64,000 nucleotides of DNA from contig CAWDEY010000009.1 in the NCBI GenBank assembly GCA_963801505.1, positions 118,176-182,175 of the forward strand. Reading direction: 5' to 3'. The translations under genes were made by a program, and so were the position numbers. The notes beneath the pieces were generated by a model, which saw nothing but the letters and a program-made list of their open reading frames with translations, was not told the origin of the DNA and did no database searches. Of the stretch, positions 43,800 to 52,491 are shown one piece after another (within the stretch, counting starts at the first letter, position 1; every line of letters begins with the position of its first letter). The stretch comes from JAOUFP01 sp963801505 (GTDB taxonomy: Bacteria > Nitrospirota > Thermodesulfovibrionia > Thermodesulfovibrionales > UBA6898).

Positions 43800-43940
43800 T
43801 TAGGCAGAGAGCTTTTTCCGTCCTTTTTTCCTTCTTCTTTTAATTATGGCACGTCCGCCAACAGTACGCATTCTGACAAGAAACCCGAGAGTGCGTTTCC
43901 TTTTCTTCTTATGTGGCCGATATGTAGTATAAGTTCCCAT
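43800..43940 (-). CDS. rpmH: 50S ribosomal protein L34
   Basis: This 46-aa basic protein reads MGTYTTYRPHKKKRKRTLGF and ends RRRKKGRKKLSA, as in L34, with two or three extra N-terminal residues. GGGAAAAG lies before the ATG. It is the first gene of the rpmH-rnpA-yidD-yidC set. No dnaA or oriC-like DnaA-box cluster is seen upstream. Confidence 0.95.
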   Translation of the reverse strand: MGTYTTYRPHKKKRKRTLGFLVRMRTVGGRAIIKRRRKKGRKKLSA

Positions 43941-44026
43941 AGTCTTTTCCCTAAAAGTTATTTTCTAAGCGTCAATTATAATAGGTATTTTTCGTGAAAG
44001 TCAAGTTTATGTCCAGAATTAGTGAA

Positions 44027-44117
44027 CAGTGAATGGTGACTTGTGAAAAGTAACGACTCCATGACTCAACTACTATGCCCTCTGTGTTGCTCTGTGGTTA
44101 ATTGCATTATTGGGGTT
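44027..44117. repeat. Repeat cluster upstream of yajC
   Basis: GTGAACAGTGAATGGTGACT resembles the ATTCAC units in pilX. It is followed by CTCTGTGTTGCTCTGTGGTT with the TTAATTGCATTATTGGGG extension shared with 31890. No gene is seen in 43941-44189. Confidence 0.6.
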
Positions 44118-44189
44118 GGTCCTTTCTGCCCTTGATAAAAAACCGGCAAAGCAGGTATATTAGCAGACCATATATTCAGGGAGGTGCAG

Positions 44190-44516
44190 ATGATGACAGG
44201 ATTGGCTTATGCAATGGGAGCTAACCCGCAGGCAGGACAGGGACAGGGAGGCGGATTAATGGGATTTCTCCCCCTTGTAATCATATTTGTAATATTCTAC
44301 TTCCTGCTCATTCGGCCCCAGCAAAAGAAGGCCAAAGAACAGAAGGCGATGCTGGACAACCTGAAAAAGGGAGACAAGGTGATCATCTCCGGAGGTGAAT
44401 ACGGAGTTCTGGAAGAGGTGAAGGACAACACAGTTATTGTAAAGATTGCAGAGAACGTAAAGGTAAAATACGGCAAGGGGTACATTGTCGCACTGAGACA
44501 ATCCGAGGATGAGTAA
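44190..44516 (+). CDS. yajC: Preprotein translocase subunit YajC
   Basis: This 108-aa membrane protein accompanies SecDF. A single helix (FLPLVIIFVIFYFLLI) is followed by RPQQKKAKEQKAMLDNLKKG and a small beta domain (GDKVIISGGEYGVLEEV). ATG 44190 follows GGGAGG; a GTG at 44184 lies inside that site and is rejected. First gene of yajC-secD-secF. Confidence 0.95.
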   Translation: MMTGLAYAMGANPQAGQGQGGGLMGFLPLVIIFVIFYFLLIRPQQKKAKEQKAMLDNLKKGDKVIISGGEYGVLEEVKDNTVIVKIAENVKVKYGKGYIVALRQSEDE

Positions 44517-44657
44517 AACGTAACGGTTTTTCACATCATAGTTATAGCAAAGAAGAAAATTACGCGTTAAAGGGAATTCCCTCAAATACCTATTGAAAGT
44601 AATTGACGTCTATTTTCGGTCTTAATACAATATTTTATTTTATAAGTGGAGGATTTA

Positions 44658-46280
44658 ATGAAAAAGAATATTCTAGGGAGGTTTTTGCTTATCGGCTTTA
44701 CCGTACTCATTGCGGTGATATTCTTCCTTCCCAATACACCTCTTTTTAAGTTTATGCCAGAGATATGGAAAAAGAACATGCCGAGCAAGGGGATAGTCCT
44801 TGGTCTTGACCTTCAGGGCGGACTTCATCTTGTATTTGAGGTGGAAGGCGACAAAGCTGTGGAGGCATCTGCTGAGAGGTATGCCTACGTTATAAAGGAT
44901 AACCTGCAAAAAAAGAAGTTGCAGGCAGAGGTCAAGAGAAACGGCCTGAATATAGAAATATCTCCGATGAGCCAGGAAATATCGACGCTCATCAAGGAAA
45001 ATTATCCGAATCTGGAGACAGTGTCGGCGGGTCAGAACCTGGTCCTTGCCATGTCCGAGAAAGAAAAGACCGCGATAAAGGACAATGCAACCAACCAGGC
45101 GTTAGAGACCATCAGAAACAGGATAGACCAGTTTGGAGTTTCCGAGCCGACGATCCAGCGCCAGGGAGATAACGAGATTGTTGTGCAATTACCCGGTGTC
45201 AAAGACCCCAAAAGGGCCATAGACCTCATAGGCAAGACAGCCCAGCTGGAGTTTAAACTCCTGGATGAAGAATCTCCGCTCGCAGCACAGCTCCCCCAGT
45301 CCATAGCCCCAAGCGATGAAGAAGGTCTTTTAAAACAGTTTGCAGACAAACTACCTGAGGGCGACGAGATACTATTTGAGAAAAAAGTAAACAGGGAAAC
45401 AGGCGTTGTCAGTAAACTCCCTATCCTTCTGAAAAAACAGGCGGTCATGACAGGCGACCTTTTGAGTGAGGCGAAGGTGAGTCTTGATTCACGCTTCAGC
45501 GAGCCCTATGTCTCGATAACGTTCAATGAAGAGGGCGCAAAAAGGTTCGATGAGTTGACCGGCGCCAATGTTAAAAAGAGGATGGCGATCATCCTGGACA
45601 ATACAGTCTATTCAGCCCCTGTCATACAGGAAAGAATATCGGGCGGAAGCGCCCAGATTACAGGAAACTTCAACATGGATGATGCCAAGGACCTCGCTAT
45701 TGTATTGAAGGCAGGTGCGCTCCCGGCCCCTCTGAAGATGCTCCAGAATGTTACGGTTGGACCGTCTCTCGGAGAAGACTCGATCAATGCTGGCAAATTG
45801 GCAGGGCTTGTCGGGACGCTTTCTGTAATAATCTTCATGTTGATCTATTACAGGCTTTCAGGCGCCATAGCTGATTTTGCGCTGCTATTGAATATAGTCC
45901 TTCTTTTTGGAGCAATGGCATCGCTCAATGCGACCCTGACGCTCCCCGGTATCGCCGGAGTAATTCTGGCTGTTGGAATGGCGGTTGATTCAAATGTGCT
46001 TATGTTCGAAAGGATAAGAGATGAGATCAGGACAGGGAAACCGCCGCGTTCTGCGATCGATTCAGGGTATGACAAGGCCTTCGCCACGATCCTGGATTCT
46101 CATGTAACAACACTGATCACTGCCGCAGTATTGTTCCAGTTCGGCACAGGCCCTATCAAGGGTTTTGCCGTGACCCTCAGTCTGGGTGTTGCTATTAATC
46201 TATTTACGGCGCTTGTGGGCACAAAATCGATCTTTGACCTGATTAACAGCAAATACAAAATCACGCGGTTGAGCATATAG
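44658..46280 (+). CDS. secD: Protein translocase subunit SecD
   Basis: This 540-aa RND-type protein helps pull exported proteins through SecYEG using the proton gradient. The first helix is followed by GLDLQGGLHLVFEV and the P1 periplasmic head (ETIRNRIDQFGVSEPTIQRQ). The membrane half starts near 375 with the conserved SLGEDSINAGKLAG and has GMAVDSNVLMFERIRDEI. ATG 44658 is ten bases after GTGGAGG. secF starts nine bases after its stop. Confidence 0.97.
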   Translation: MKKNILGRFLLIGFTVLIAVIFFLPNTPLFKFMPEIWKKNMPSKGIVLGLDLQGGLHLVFEVEGDKAVEASAERYAYVIKDNLQKKKLQAEVKRNGLNIEISPMSQEISTLIKENYPNLETVSAGQNLVLAMSEKEKTAIKDNATNQALETIRNRIDQFGVSEPTIQRQGDNEIVVQLPGVKDPKRAIDLIGKTAQLEFKLLDEESPLAAQLPQSIAPSDEEGLLKQFADKLPEGDEILFEKKVNRETGVVSKLPILLKKQAVMTGDLLSEAKVSLDSRFSEPYVSITFNEEGAKRFDELTGANVKKRMAIILDNTVYSAPVIQERISGGSAQITGNFNMDDAKDLAIVLKAGALPAPLKMLQNVTVGPSLGEDSINAGKLAGLVGTLSVIIFMLIYYRLSGAIADFALLLNIVLLFGAMASLNATLTLPGIAGVILAVGMAVDSNVLMFERIRDEIRTGKPPRSAIDSGYDKAFATILDSHVTTLITAAVLFQFGTGPIKGFAVTLSLGVAINLFTALVGTKSIFDLINSKYKITRLSI

Positions 46281-46288
46281 GAGGCGAG

Positions 46289-47206
46289 ATGTTAGAAATA
46301 CTTAAAAAGACCAATATAGACTTCATAGGCAAAAAATATATCACTCTTCTCGTGACCGGAACTCTTACGATTCTTGGTATTATCGCGATCATACAGATAG
46401 CAGCAGGCAAGGCAAATATGGGTATTGATTTCGCCGGAGGCACTGAGATCCAGCTGAGGTTTGAAAAGCCGGCCAACCTTCAGGCCATAAGGTCTGCACT
46501 GGAGACAGGGGGCATAAAGGGTTTTGAACTCCAGGACATCCCTGCAGAGAACAAGGTGCTTATTAAAACAAAACAGTCGGAGGGTGACCTCAATAAGATA
46601 GCTGATTCGATCACCTCTACTCTGAGCCAAAAATTGCCTGATAGTAAATATGTTGTTGACTCCACTACCGCGATAGGACCAAAGGTAGGAAGCAAACTTA
46701 GAAATGATGCAGTGAAGGCCATTATCATGGCCACAATCGGCATACTTATCTATGTCGCCTTAAGATTCAAGTTTCAATTCGGCGTTGGAGCGACCGTTGC
46801 AACCTTTCATGATGTTCTTGCAATCCTTGGCATCTTTTATCTTATGGGAAAGGAAATAAACCTGATCGTTGTCTCCGGTCTTCTGACAATAGCGGGCTAT
46901 TCACTGACCGATACGGTCGTTGTATACGACAGGATAAGGGAAAACCTTAAGACACAATTCAAGGAAACTCTGCCGAACGTTATTAATAACAGTATCAATG
47001 AGGTCCTTTCAAGGACGATAATAACCTCCTTGACTGTATTTCTTGCTGCAGCGGCCCTCTTTTTTCTCGGAGGTGAGGTTATTCATGATTTTGCCCTTAT
47101 TATGCTGCTGGGAATTATTATCGGCACCTATTCCTCAATATTCGTTGCGAGTCCGATATTGCTCCTCTGGAAAAAGAACAGGCCTTCTTTCGTCAACAAA
47201 AAGTGA
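46289..47206 (+). CDS. secF: Protein translocase subunit SecF
   Basis: This 305-aa partner of SecD has NIDFIGKKYI at the N-terminus, GIDFAGGTEIQL, and the membrane motifs GYSLTDTVVVYDRIREN and NEVLSRTIITSLTVF. GGAGGCGAG precedes the ATG. It ends the yajC-secDF operon; a GAGTGATGAG-type repeat follows. Confidence 0.97.
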   Translation: MLEILKKTNIDFIGKKYITLLVTGTLTILGIIAIIQIAAGKANMGIDFAGGTEIQLRFEKPANLQAIRSALETGGIKGFELQDIPAENKVLIKTKQSEGDLNKIADSITSTLSQKLPDSKYVVDSTTAIGPKVGSKLRNDAVKAIIMATIGILIYVALRFKFQFGVGATVATFHDVLAILGIFYLMGKEINLIVVSGLLTIAGYSLTDTVVVYDRIRENLKTQFKETLPNVINNSINEVLSRTIITSLTVFLAAAALFFLGGEVIHDFALIMLLGIIIGTYSSIFVASPILLLWKKNRPSFVNKK

Positions 47207-47301
47207 CGGGCAATCGGTGGTGAGTGATGAGTTATCAGTAACATAGGCACATAAGTGTACTGTTCTCATTTCTCATCACTCTTTGCTAATTACCATCTGG
47301 C

Positions 47302-49059
47302 ATGCATAGCACCTGGCTCATAAAAAAGACAAATCCTGAATTTGTCAGATATCTTTCACAGGCCGCTTCCATTTCCCCTGTTTTTGCTCAGGTCCTTATA
47401 AACAGGGGGTTAAAGACAGCAGTAGATATCAATGATTTCCTTTATCCCTCCGTAACAGATTTTTCCGACCCCTTTGAACTTCCGTCAATGAAGGCTGCCG
47501 TAGCGCGAGTGAAACTTGCTTTACACAGGCGTCAGCGGATACTGGTCCATGGCGATTATGATGCTGACGGCCTTACGGCAACGGCGATTATGATGCAGGC
47601 TCTCAGGCATATCGGCCTTGATGCCTGTTATTTCATACCCAACAGGATGCTGCATGGTTACGGCTTCAATATTCCTGCTGTTGATATGGCAAAAAACCTT
47701 GGCGTAAAACTCATCATAACAGTTGATTGCGGCATTACCTCTTTTGAAGCGGTCGCTTATGCTGACAAGGCCGGGATTGATGTCATTATAACCGACCATC
47801 ATGAACCAACTCTGAGCAACGAGCAACGAGCAACGAGCAATGAGGAAGAAGGACCATTAATATCCCCTCACCATTTCAGGGTGCCTGAGGCGATAGCTGT
47901 TATTAATCCAAAGCTCGGAAATCATAACTCAAAACTTTTCAATCTCTCCGGAGCAGGGGTCGCATTCAAGTTTGCAGAGGCCCTGGCGATGGAGGGAGGG
48001 CTGCCTTATTCAAAGGATGATGTCCTGCCCCTGCTTGACCTGGTTGCCCTGGGAACAATGGCGGATGTGGTCCCTTTAACAGGGGAAAACAGGATTATGG
48101 TTAAGGAGGGCCTGAAGGTTATCCAGACCAGTACAAGGCCCGGAATCAGGGCGCTCAAAGAGGTATCAGGTCTCAACGGCAAAGAGCCGAAGGCAGGCCG
48201 ACTGTCATATACACTTGTACCTAGGATAAACGCAGCAGGGAGGCTCGCGGATTCGCAGGATGTTGTAAAGCTCCTGATCTCGGAGTCTGAAGAAGAGTCT
48301 CTGAAGCTAAGTTCATGGCTGGACAATCTCAACAGGAAAAGACAGGAGATCGAAGGAGAGGTCTACCAGGGGGCACTTGAGAGGCTCAGGGGAGCAGACA
48401 CATCCTCGGCAATCGTGCTTGCAGGTGAAGGCTGGCATCAGGGAGTGCTGGGCATCGTTGCCTCAAGGATAGCAGAGGAATTTCACCGGCCGGTCTTTAT
48501 ATTCAGTCTGGAAAACGGCATTGCAAAAGGTTCCGCAAGGAGCATACCTTCCTTTGACATCTGTAAGGGGCTGGCGGCAGGCAGCGATCTTTTGCTGTCT
48601 TTCGGGGGGCATAAACAGGCAGCAGGTATAAAGCTGAAAGCTGAAAATCTGCCAGCCTTTGAAAAGATGATCAGCGGTATTGTTAATGCCTGCCTCAATG
48701 GGTCTGATCTGCAGCCGGTCCTTGAAATTGATGCTTCTATCAGGCTCTCTGAAGTGACCCACGAGCTTGTTGAGGAGTTCAGCCGGCTTGGGCCTTTTGG
48801 TTTCGGAAACCCTGAACCACTCGCAGGGGCCAAAGAGCTTGAGGTCGTAAGTCCCAAAATAGTAGGGAACAAACACCTAAAGATGAGACTGAAAAGCGGG
48901 CCCCTTTCTCTGGATGCCATAGGTTTTGATATGGCTGGTCTTCTGAAGGAGCTACAGGCTTCCGCGGTTGCAGACGCGGTCTTCACCCCTTCGGTCAATG
49001 ACTGGAACAACAGCAGATGCCTCCAGCTTATTGTCAAGGCCGTAAGGCCTTCAGAGTGA
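47302..49059 (+). CDS. recJ: Single-stranded-DNA exonuclease RecJ
   Basis: This 585-aa 5'-3' exonuclease of recombination and mismatch repair has the DHH domain motifs VHGDYDADGLTAT (about residues 80-92), VDCGITSFEA and ITDHHEP (DHH about 165), the LVALGTMADVVPL motif and the DHHA1 domain with SFGGHKQAAGI. The C-terminal OB-like part is present. Directly after DHHEPT the sequence TLSNEQRATSNEEE is coded by a GAGCAAC repeat (47813-47845), making an in-frame insertion in a surface loop. Otherwise intact. Confidence 0.96.
   Translation: MHSTWLIKKTNPEFVRYLSQAASISPVFAQVLINRGLKTAVDINDFLYPSVTDFSDPFELPSMKAAVARVKLALHRRQRILVHGDYDADGLTATAIMMQALRHIGLDACYFIPNRMLHGYGFNIPAVDMAKNLGVKLIITVDCGITSFEAVAYADKAGIDVIITDHHEPTLSNEQRATSNEEEGPLISPHHFRVPEAIAVINPKLGNHNSKLFNLSGAGVAFKFAEALAMEGGLPYSKDDVLPLLDLVALGTMADVVPLTGENRIMVKEGLKVIQTSTRPGIRALKEVSGLNGKEPKAGRLSYTLVPRINAAGRLADSQDVVKLLISESEEESLKLSSWLDNLNRKRQEIEGEVYQGALERLRGADTSSAIVLAGEGWHQGVLGIVASRIAEEFHRPVFIFSLENGIAKGSARSIPSFDICKGLAAGSDLLLSFGGHKQAAGIKLKAENLPAFEKMISGIVNACLNGSDLQPVLEIDASIRLSEVTHELVEEFSRLGPFGFGNPEPLAGAKELEVVSPKIVGNKHLKMRLKSGPLSLDAIGFDMAGLLKELQASAVADAVFTPSVNDWNNSRCLQLIVKAVRPSE
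47813..47845. repeat. GAGCAAC repeat inside recJ
   Basis: TGAGCAAC is followed by units of GAGCAAC and ends TGAG. The same units occur between genes at 49058-49127 and 57515-57537. It is in frame and adds about 11 residues. Confidence 0.8.
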
Positions 49060-49127
49060 TGAGCGATGAGCAACGAGTAACGGACAAAGTTTTTTCACTC
49101 ATTGCTCACTACTCATTGCTCATTGCT
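49058..49127. repeat. GAGCAACGAG / TCATTGCTC inverted repeat
   Basis: GATGAGCGATGAGCAACGAG after recJ is answered by CTCATTGCTCACTACTCATT before rel, forming a long hairpin. It may end recJ transcripts. Confidence 0.7.
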
Positions 49128-49149
49128 GTCTTTATTGTATAATAATCCC

Positions 49150-51279
49150 ATGCGTGAAATGCTCTCTCTGAAAGGTCTTATAGAAAAGATCCGGTCTTAC
49201 ACCCAGGACGCTGATCTGGAGCTCCTCAAAAACGCCTATCACTTTTCCAGAGAGGCTCATTGCAGCCAGAAACGAAGTGAAGGCTCTCCGTATATAAAGC
49301 ACCCCCTTTCAGTGGCCTATATTCTCGCTGATATGAAGATGGACGTGCCATCCATCTCTGCTGGACTTCTTCACGACACCATAGAAGATACCATCGTAAC
49401 AATAGCGGACATTAAAGGGATTTTTGGCGAGGAAATAGCCTTTATAGTCAACTCGTTGACAAAGCTTGCAAAGGTTGAATTCAAGACAAAGAAAGAGGAG
49501 CAGGCAGAGAATTTCCGCCGGATGCTGCTTGCTATGTCAGAGGATGTAAGGGTCATACTCATAAAATTTGCCGACAGGCTCCACAATATGCGGACCCTCG
49601 AACACCTTCCTGAAAACAAACAGCAGAGAATAGCCTCAGAGACTCTCGAGATTTATGCGCCCATCGCCAACAGGCTCGGTATCGGCTGGTTGCGTACAGA
49701 ACTTGAAGACCTCAGCTTTAAATATCTCATGCCTGAGCTTTACAACGAACTGGTGAGGAAGGTCGCCAAGAGAAAAGAGGAACAGGAAGGATATATCAGG
49801 GAAGTCATACACCTGGTAGATCAAAAGCTCAGGGAAGAAGGTTTGCCCGGCAAGGTTTCAGGCAGGGTAAAGCACTACTATGGGATCTACCAGAAGATGC
49901 TGCAACAGAGGATCACCTTTGAAGAAATACACGATGTCCTTGGGTTGAGGATACTGACGGACACCAAATCAAACTGCTACGGCATACTCGGGCTGATACA
50001 TTCCCTGTGGACACCTATTCCCGGAAAGTTCAAGGATTATATCGGGGTCCCGAAGTCCAATATGTACCAGTCATTGCATACAACTGTCATAGGTCCAAAA
50101 GGCGAGAGGGTGGAATTCCAGATAAGGACCGAAGAGATGCACAGGATATCGGAAGAGGGAATTGCGTCGCACTGGAAGTACAAGGAAAAAGGTGTCATCG
50201 ACGAAAAGAGCAGCAAATATATCTCCTGGCTGAGGGACATTGTCCAGGGGCAGAAAGATACGCCTGACGCAATGGACTTTCTTGAGGCCGTAAAAGGAGA
50301 GGTTGTCCCTGAGGTTGTCTATGTCTTCACACCCAAAGGTGAGATAAAAGAGATGCCCATCGGCTCTACCCCTGTTGATTTTGCATATGGCATCCACACC
50401 CAGGTGGGGCATAAATGTGTCGGCGCAAAGATCAACGGCAAGATAGTCCCCCTCAAATATAGACTGAAAAACGGGGACACCATCGAAATCATAACATCCC
50501 CGAGCCACGGGCCCAGCAGGGACTGGCTCAAATTTGTAGTAACACAGAGGGCCAAAAACAGGATAAAGCAGTGGATAAAGACTGAAGAGCGCTCCCAGAG
50601 TGTGGAACTCGGCATCAAGCTGCTTGAAAGCGAAGTGAGAAGACATAACATGAGTAATGCCCTGATGAAATCCGATGAAATCCTCCGTGTTGCAAAGGCC
50701 CTGGGCATCAATTCCCTTGAGGAACTGTTTGTAGCGGTCGGGTTTGGCAAGATATCCCCTCATCAAGTGGTCAACAGGCTGATGCCTGAGAAGCCGCCCG
50801 AAGAGGTCGAGGTCGTCAAGGCACGGAAAAAGGAGAAAGAGCAGAAGGGCATCAGCATTAGAGGGATAGACGACATACTATACCATACAGGAAAGTGCTG
50901 CTATCCCATTCCAGGGGACAGCCTTGTAGGGTTCGTTACGATAGGCAAGGGAGTGACGATCCACCGCAAGGACTGCCCGAACCTCGGAAGGCTTGCCGGC
51001 GAAGATGCTAGGCTTGTTGATGTTGAATGGCAGTCTTCAGGAGACGCTACCGCGCTCACAAAGCTTTTTGTCGAGACTATAGACAAGCCTGGGATCCTGG
51101 CCAACCTCAGCGCGCTTATATCTTCCCTAAACATAAATATCAGCCATCTTGAGGCCATGTCGACACAGGACAAAAGAGGCCATATCACCTTTATCATGGA
51201 GGTAAAAGACATCACTCAGCTGAAGACACTTATCCAGAAAATCAACCAGATGGAAGGGGTCTTGCGGGTAAAGCGTTGA
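49150..51279 (+). CDS. rel: (p)ppGpp synthetase/hydrolase, Rel/SpoT type
   Basis: This bifunctional protein of about 709 aa controls the stringent response. The hydrolase HD domain is intact (HPLSVAYILADM, GLLHDTIEDT, FADRLHNMRTL). The synthetase domain has GRVKHYYGIYQKM, IHDVLGLRILTDT, and KDYIGVPKSNMYQSLHT. TGS (VFTPKGEIKEMP), a CC/zinc-type region (HTGKCCYPIPGD) and a C-terminal ACT domain (VETIDKPGILANLSALI) follow. ATG 49150 is used; the earlier ATG at 49102 lies in the upstream repeat. Confidence 0.95.
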   Translation: MREMLSLKGLIEKIRSYTQDADLELLKNAYHFSREAHCSQKRSEGSPYIKHPLSVAYILADMKMDVPSISAGLLHDTIEDTIVTIADIKGIFGEEIAFIVNSLTKLAKVEFKTKKEEQAENFRRMLLAMSEDVRVILIKFADRLHNMRTLEHLPENKQQRIASETLEIYAPIANRLGIGWLRTELEDLSFKYLMPELYNELVRKVAKRKEEQEGYIREVIHLVDQKLREEGLPGKVSGRVKHYYGIYQKMLQQRITFEEIHDVLGLRILTDTKSNCYGILGLIHSLWTPIPGKFKDYIGVPKSNMYQSLHTTVIGPKGERVEFQIRTEEMHRISEEGIASHWKYKEKGVIDEKSSKYISWLRDIVQGQKDTPDAMDFLEAVKGEVVPEVVYVFTPKGEIKEMPIGSTPVDFAYGIHTQVGHKCVGAKINGKIVPLKYRLKNGDTIEIITSPSHGPSRDWLKFVVTQRAKNRIKQWIKTEERSQSVELGIKLLESEVRRHNMSNALMKSDEILRVAKALGINSLEELFVAVGFGKISPHQVVNRLMPEKPPEEVEVVKARKKEKEQKGISIRGIDDILYHTGKCCYPIPGDSLVGFVTIGKGVTIHRKDCPNLGRLAGEDARLVDVEWQSSGDATALTKLFVETIDKPGILANLSALISSLNINISHLEAMSTQDKRGHITFIMEVKDITQLKTLIQKINQMEGVLRVKR

Positions 51280-51359
51280 GAGGACTTTCTCTGTCACAAT
51301 TGTTTTTGATATAATAAAATGATTGAAAAGATGTCGGGTATAGCCCCAAAAAGGAGCAG

Positions 51360-52169
51360 ATGATGAAAAAATTACTGATAACCCTTATCTTATTGTCTTC
51401 CTTCATTTATGTCTCGCCTGTCTTTGCCTTTGGCGGCTGCGAGTCAGACTGCCAGAAGTGCCATTCCCTGAACAAAGAGGAGGTCCAGCAGATATTCACA
51501 AAATTACATGCCCCTGAAGCAAAGGTAATAGATATCAAGATGAGCCCGCTCAAAGGTCTCTGGGAGGTCACGCTTGATAACAAAGGCCAGCAGGGCGTCA
51601 TGTATGTCGGATTTTCGAAAAAATACATTGTAAGCGGGCCGATCTTCGAGGTCGATACTGCATCTAACAAGAGCCAGGAAAATCTCCAAAAGACGCAAAG
51701 TGAGGTCCGGAGATATGTTGACGTTGCAACTATCCCTCTTGATAACGCCCTGCTTCTGGGTAAAAAAGACGCTCGTTACAAGGTGATTGTCTTTACTGAT
51801 CCTGACTGTCCCTTCTGCGGAAAGCTGCATACTGAACTAAAAAAGGTGATAGCCGAAAATAATGACATCGCCTTTTACCTGAAGCTCATTGCGTTGCCAA
51901 TGCATGTTGATGCGCGCTGGAAGGCGCAAAGTATCCTCTGCAACAAGTCACTTCAAATGCTGGAAGATAACTATGAGCATAAACCAATTCCAAAGCCAGC
52001 TTGCGAGACAAAAGAACTGGACGACAACATTAACCTCTCAAAAACCCTTGATATAACAGGCACCCCGACCATGATCATGCCTAACGGAATGATTGTCGTT
52101 GGAGGAAGGGACGCAAAAACTATTGCTGATATGGTTATGCATCCTCAGAAGCAGACAGATGCAAAATGA
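51360..52169 (+). CDS. DsbC-like disulfide isomerase with N-terminal CXXCH
   Basis: This 269-aa protein has a signal peptide (ITLILLSSFIYVSPVFA). The mature start carries GCESDCQKCHSLNKEEV: Cys27, and a C31-x-x-C34-H35 motif typical of covalent haem c attachment. A DsbC-like dimerisation region (VIDIKMSPLKGLWEVTL) and a thioredoxin fold with DPDCPFCGKLH (CxxC about 149-152) and cis-Pro TGTPTMIMPNG follow. It should act as a periplasmic disulfide isomerase/reductase. The CXXCH may bind haem, or be an extra redox pair. AAGGAG precedes the ATG. No operon partner. Confidence 0.88.
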   Translation: MMKKLLITLILLSSFIYVSPVFAFGGCESDCQKCHSLNKEEVQQIFTKLHAPEAKVIDIKMSPLKGLWEVTLDNKGQQGVMYVGFSKKYIVSGPIFEVDTASNKSQENLQKTQSEVRRYVDVATIPLDNALLLGKKDARYKVIVFTDPDCPFCGKLHTELKKVIAENNDIAFYLKLIALPMHVDARWKAQSILCNKSLQMLEDNYEHKPIPKPACETKELDDNINLSKTLDITGTPTMIMPNGMIVVGGRDAKTIADMVMHPQKQTDAK

Positions 52170-52179
52170 GATAAGCCTA

Positions 52180-52345
52180 AAAAAGCATTTGACCGCAGAG
52201 AAACGCAGACAAATGCTTACAAAACAACTGCTCACTGGCAATGCATAGTTGACCAAAGAGGTGAAATATTTATTGCTGGCAACTCATTGAAAAATTTGGT
52301 TTTCCCTGCGTCCGTCTCGTCTGCGGTTAACTGCCTTTTTTAGGT
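52180..52345. repeat. Diverged CCACAGAG-type repeat
   Basis: GACCGCAGAGAAACGCAGAC and GTCCGTCTCGTCTGCGGTTA are the arms. Together with AT-rich sequence it fills the gap 52170-52491; no gene is visible. Confidence 0.55.
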
Positions 52346-52491
52346 TAAAATGGCCGGGACTAAGTAAAGTTTATCTGAAACCCTATGGCATTTTGCCTCC
52401 TGAATTAATATAAACACAGTTTTGTAACAAAAACCCCGGACAAGATGTTTCTGGAGTTATTAAAAATAAGGATTAATTGGCTTAGCGGAAA

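Noticed and set aside
43941..44189. Replication origin upstream of rpmH
   Set aside because: rpmH-rnpA often lies near oriC, but no dnaA gene and no cluster of TTATCCACA boxes is seen here.
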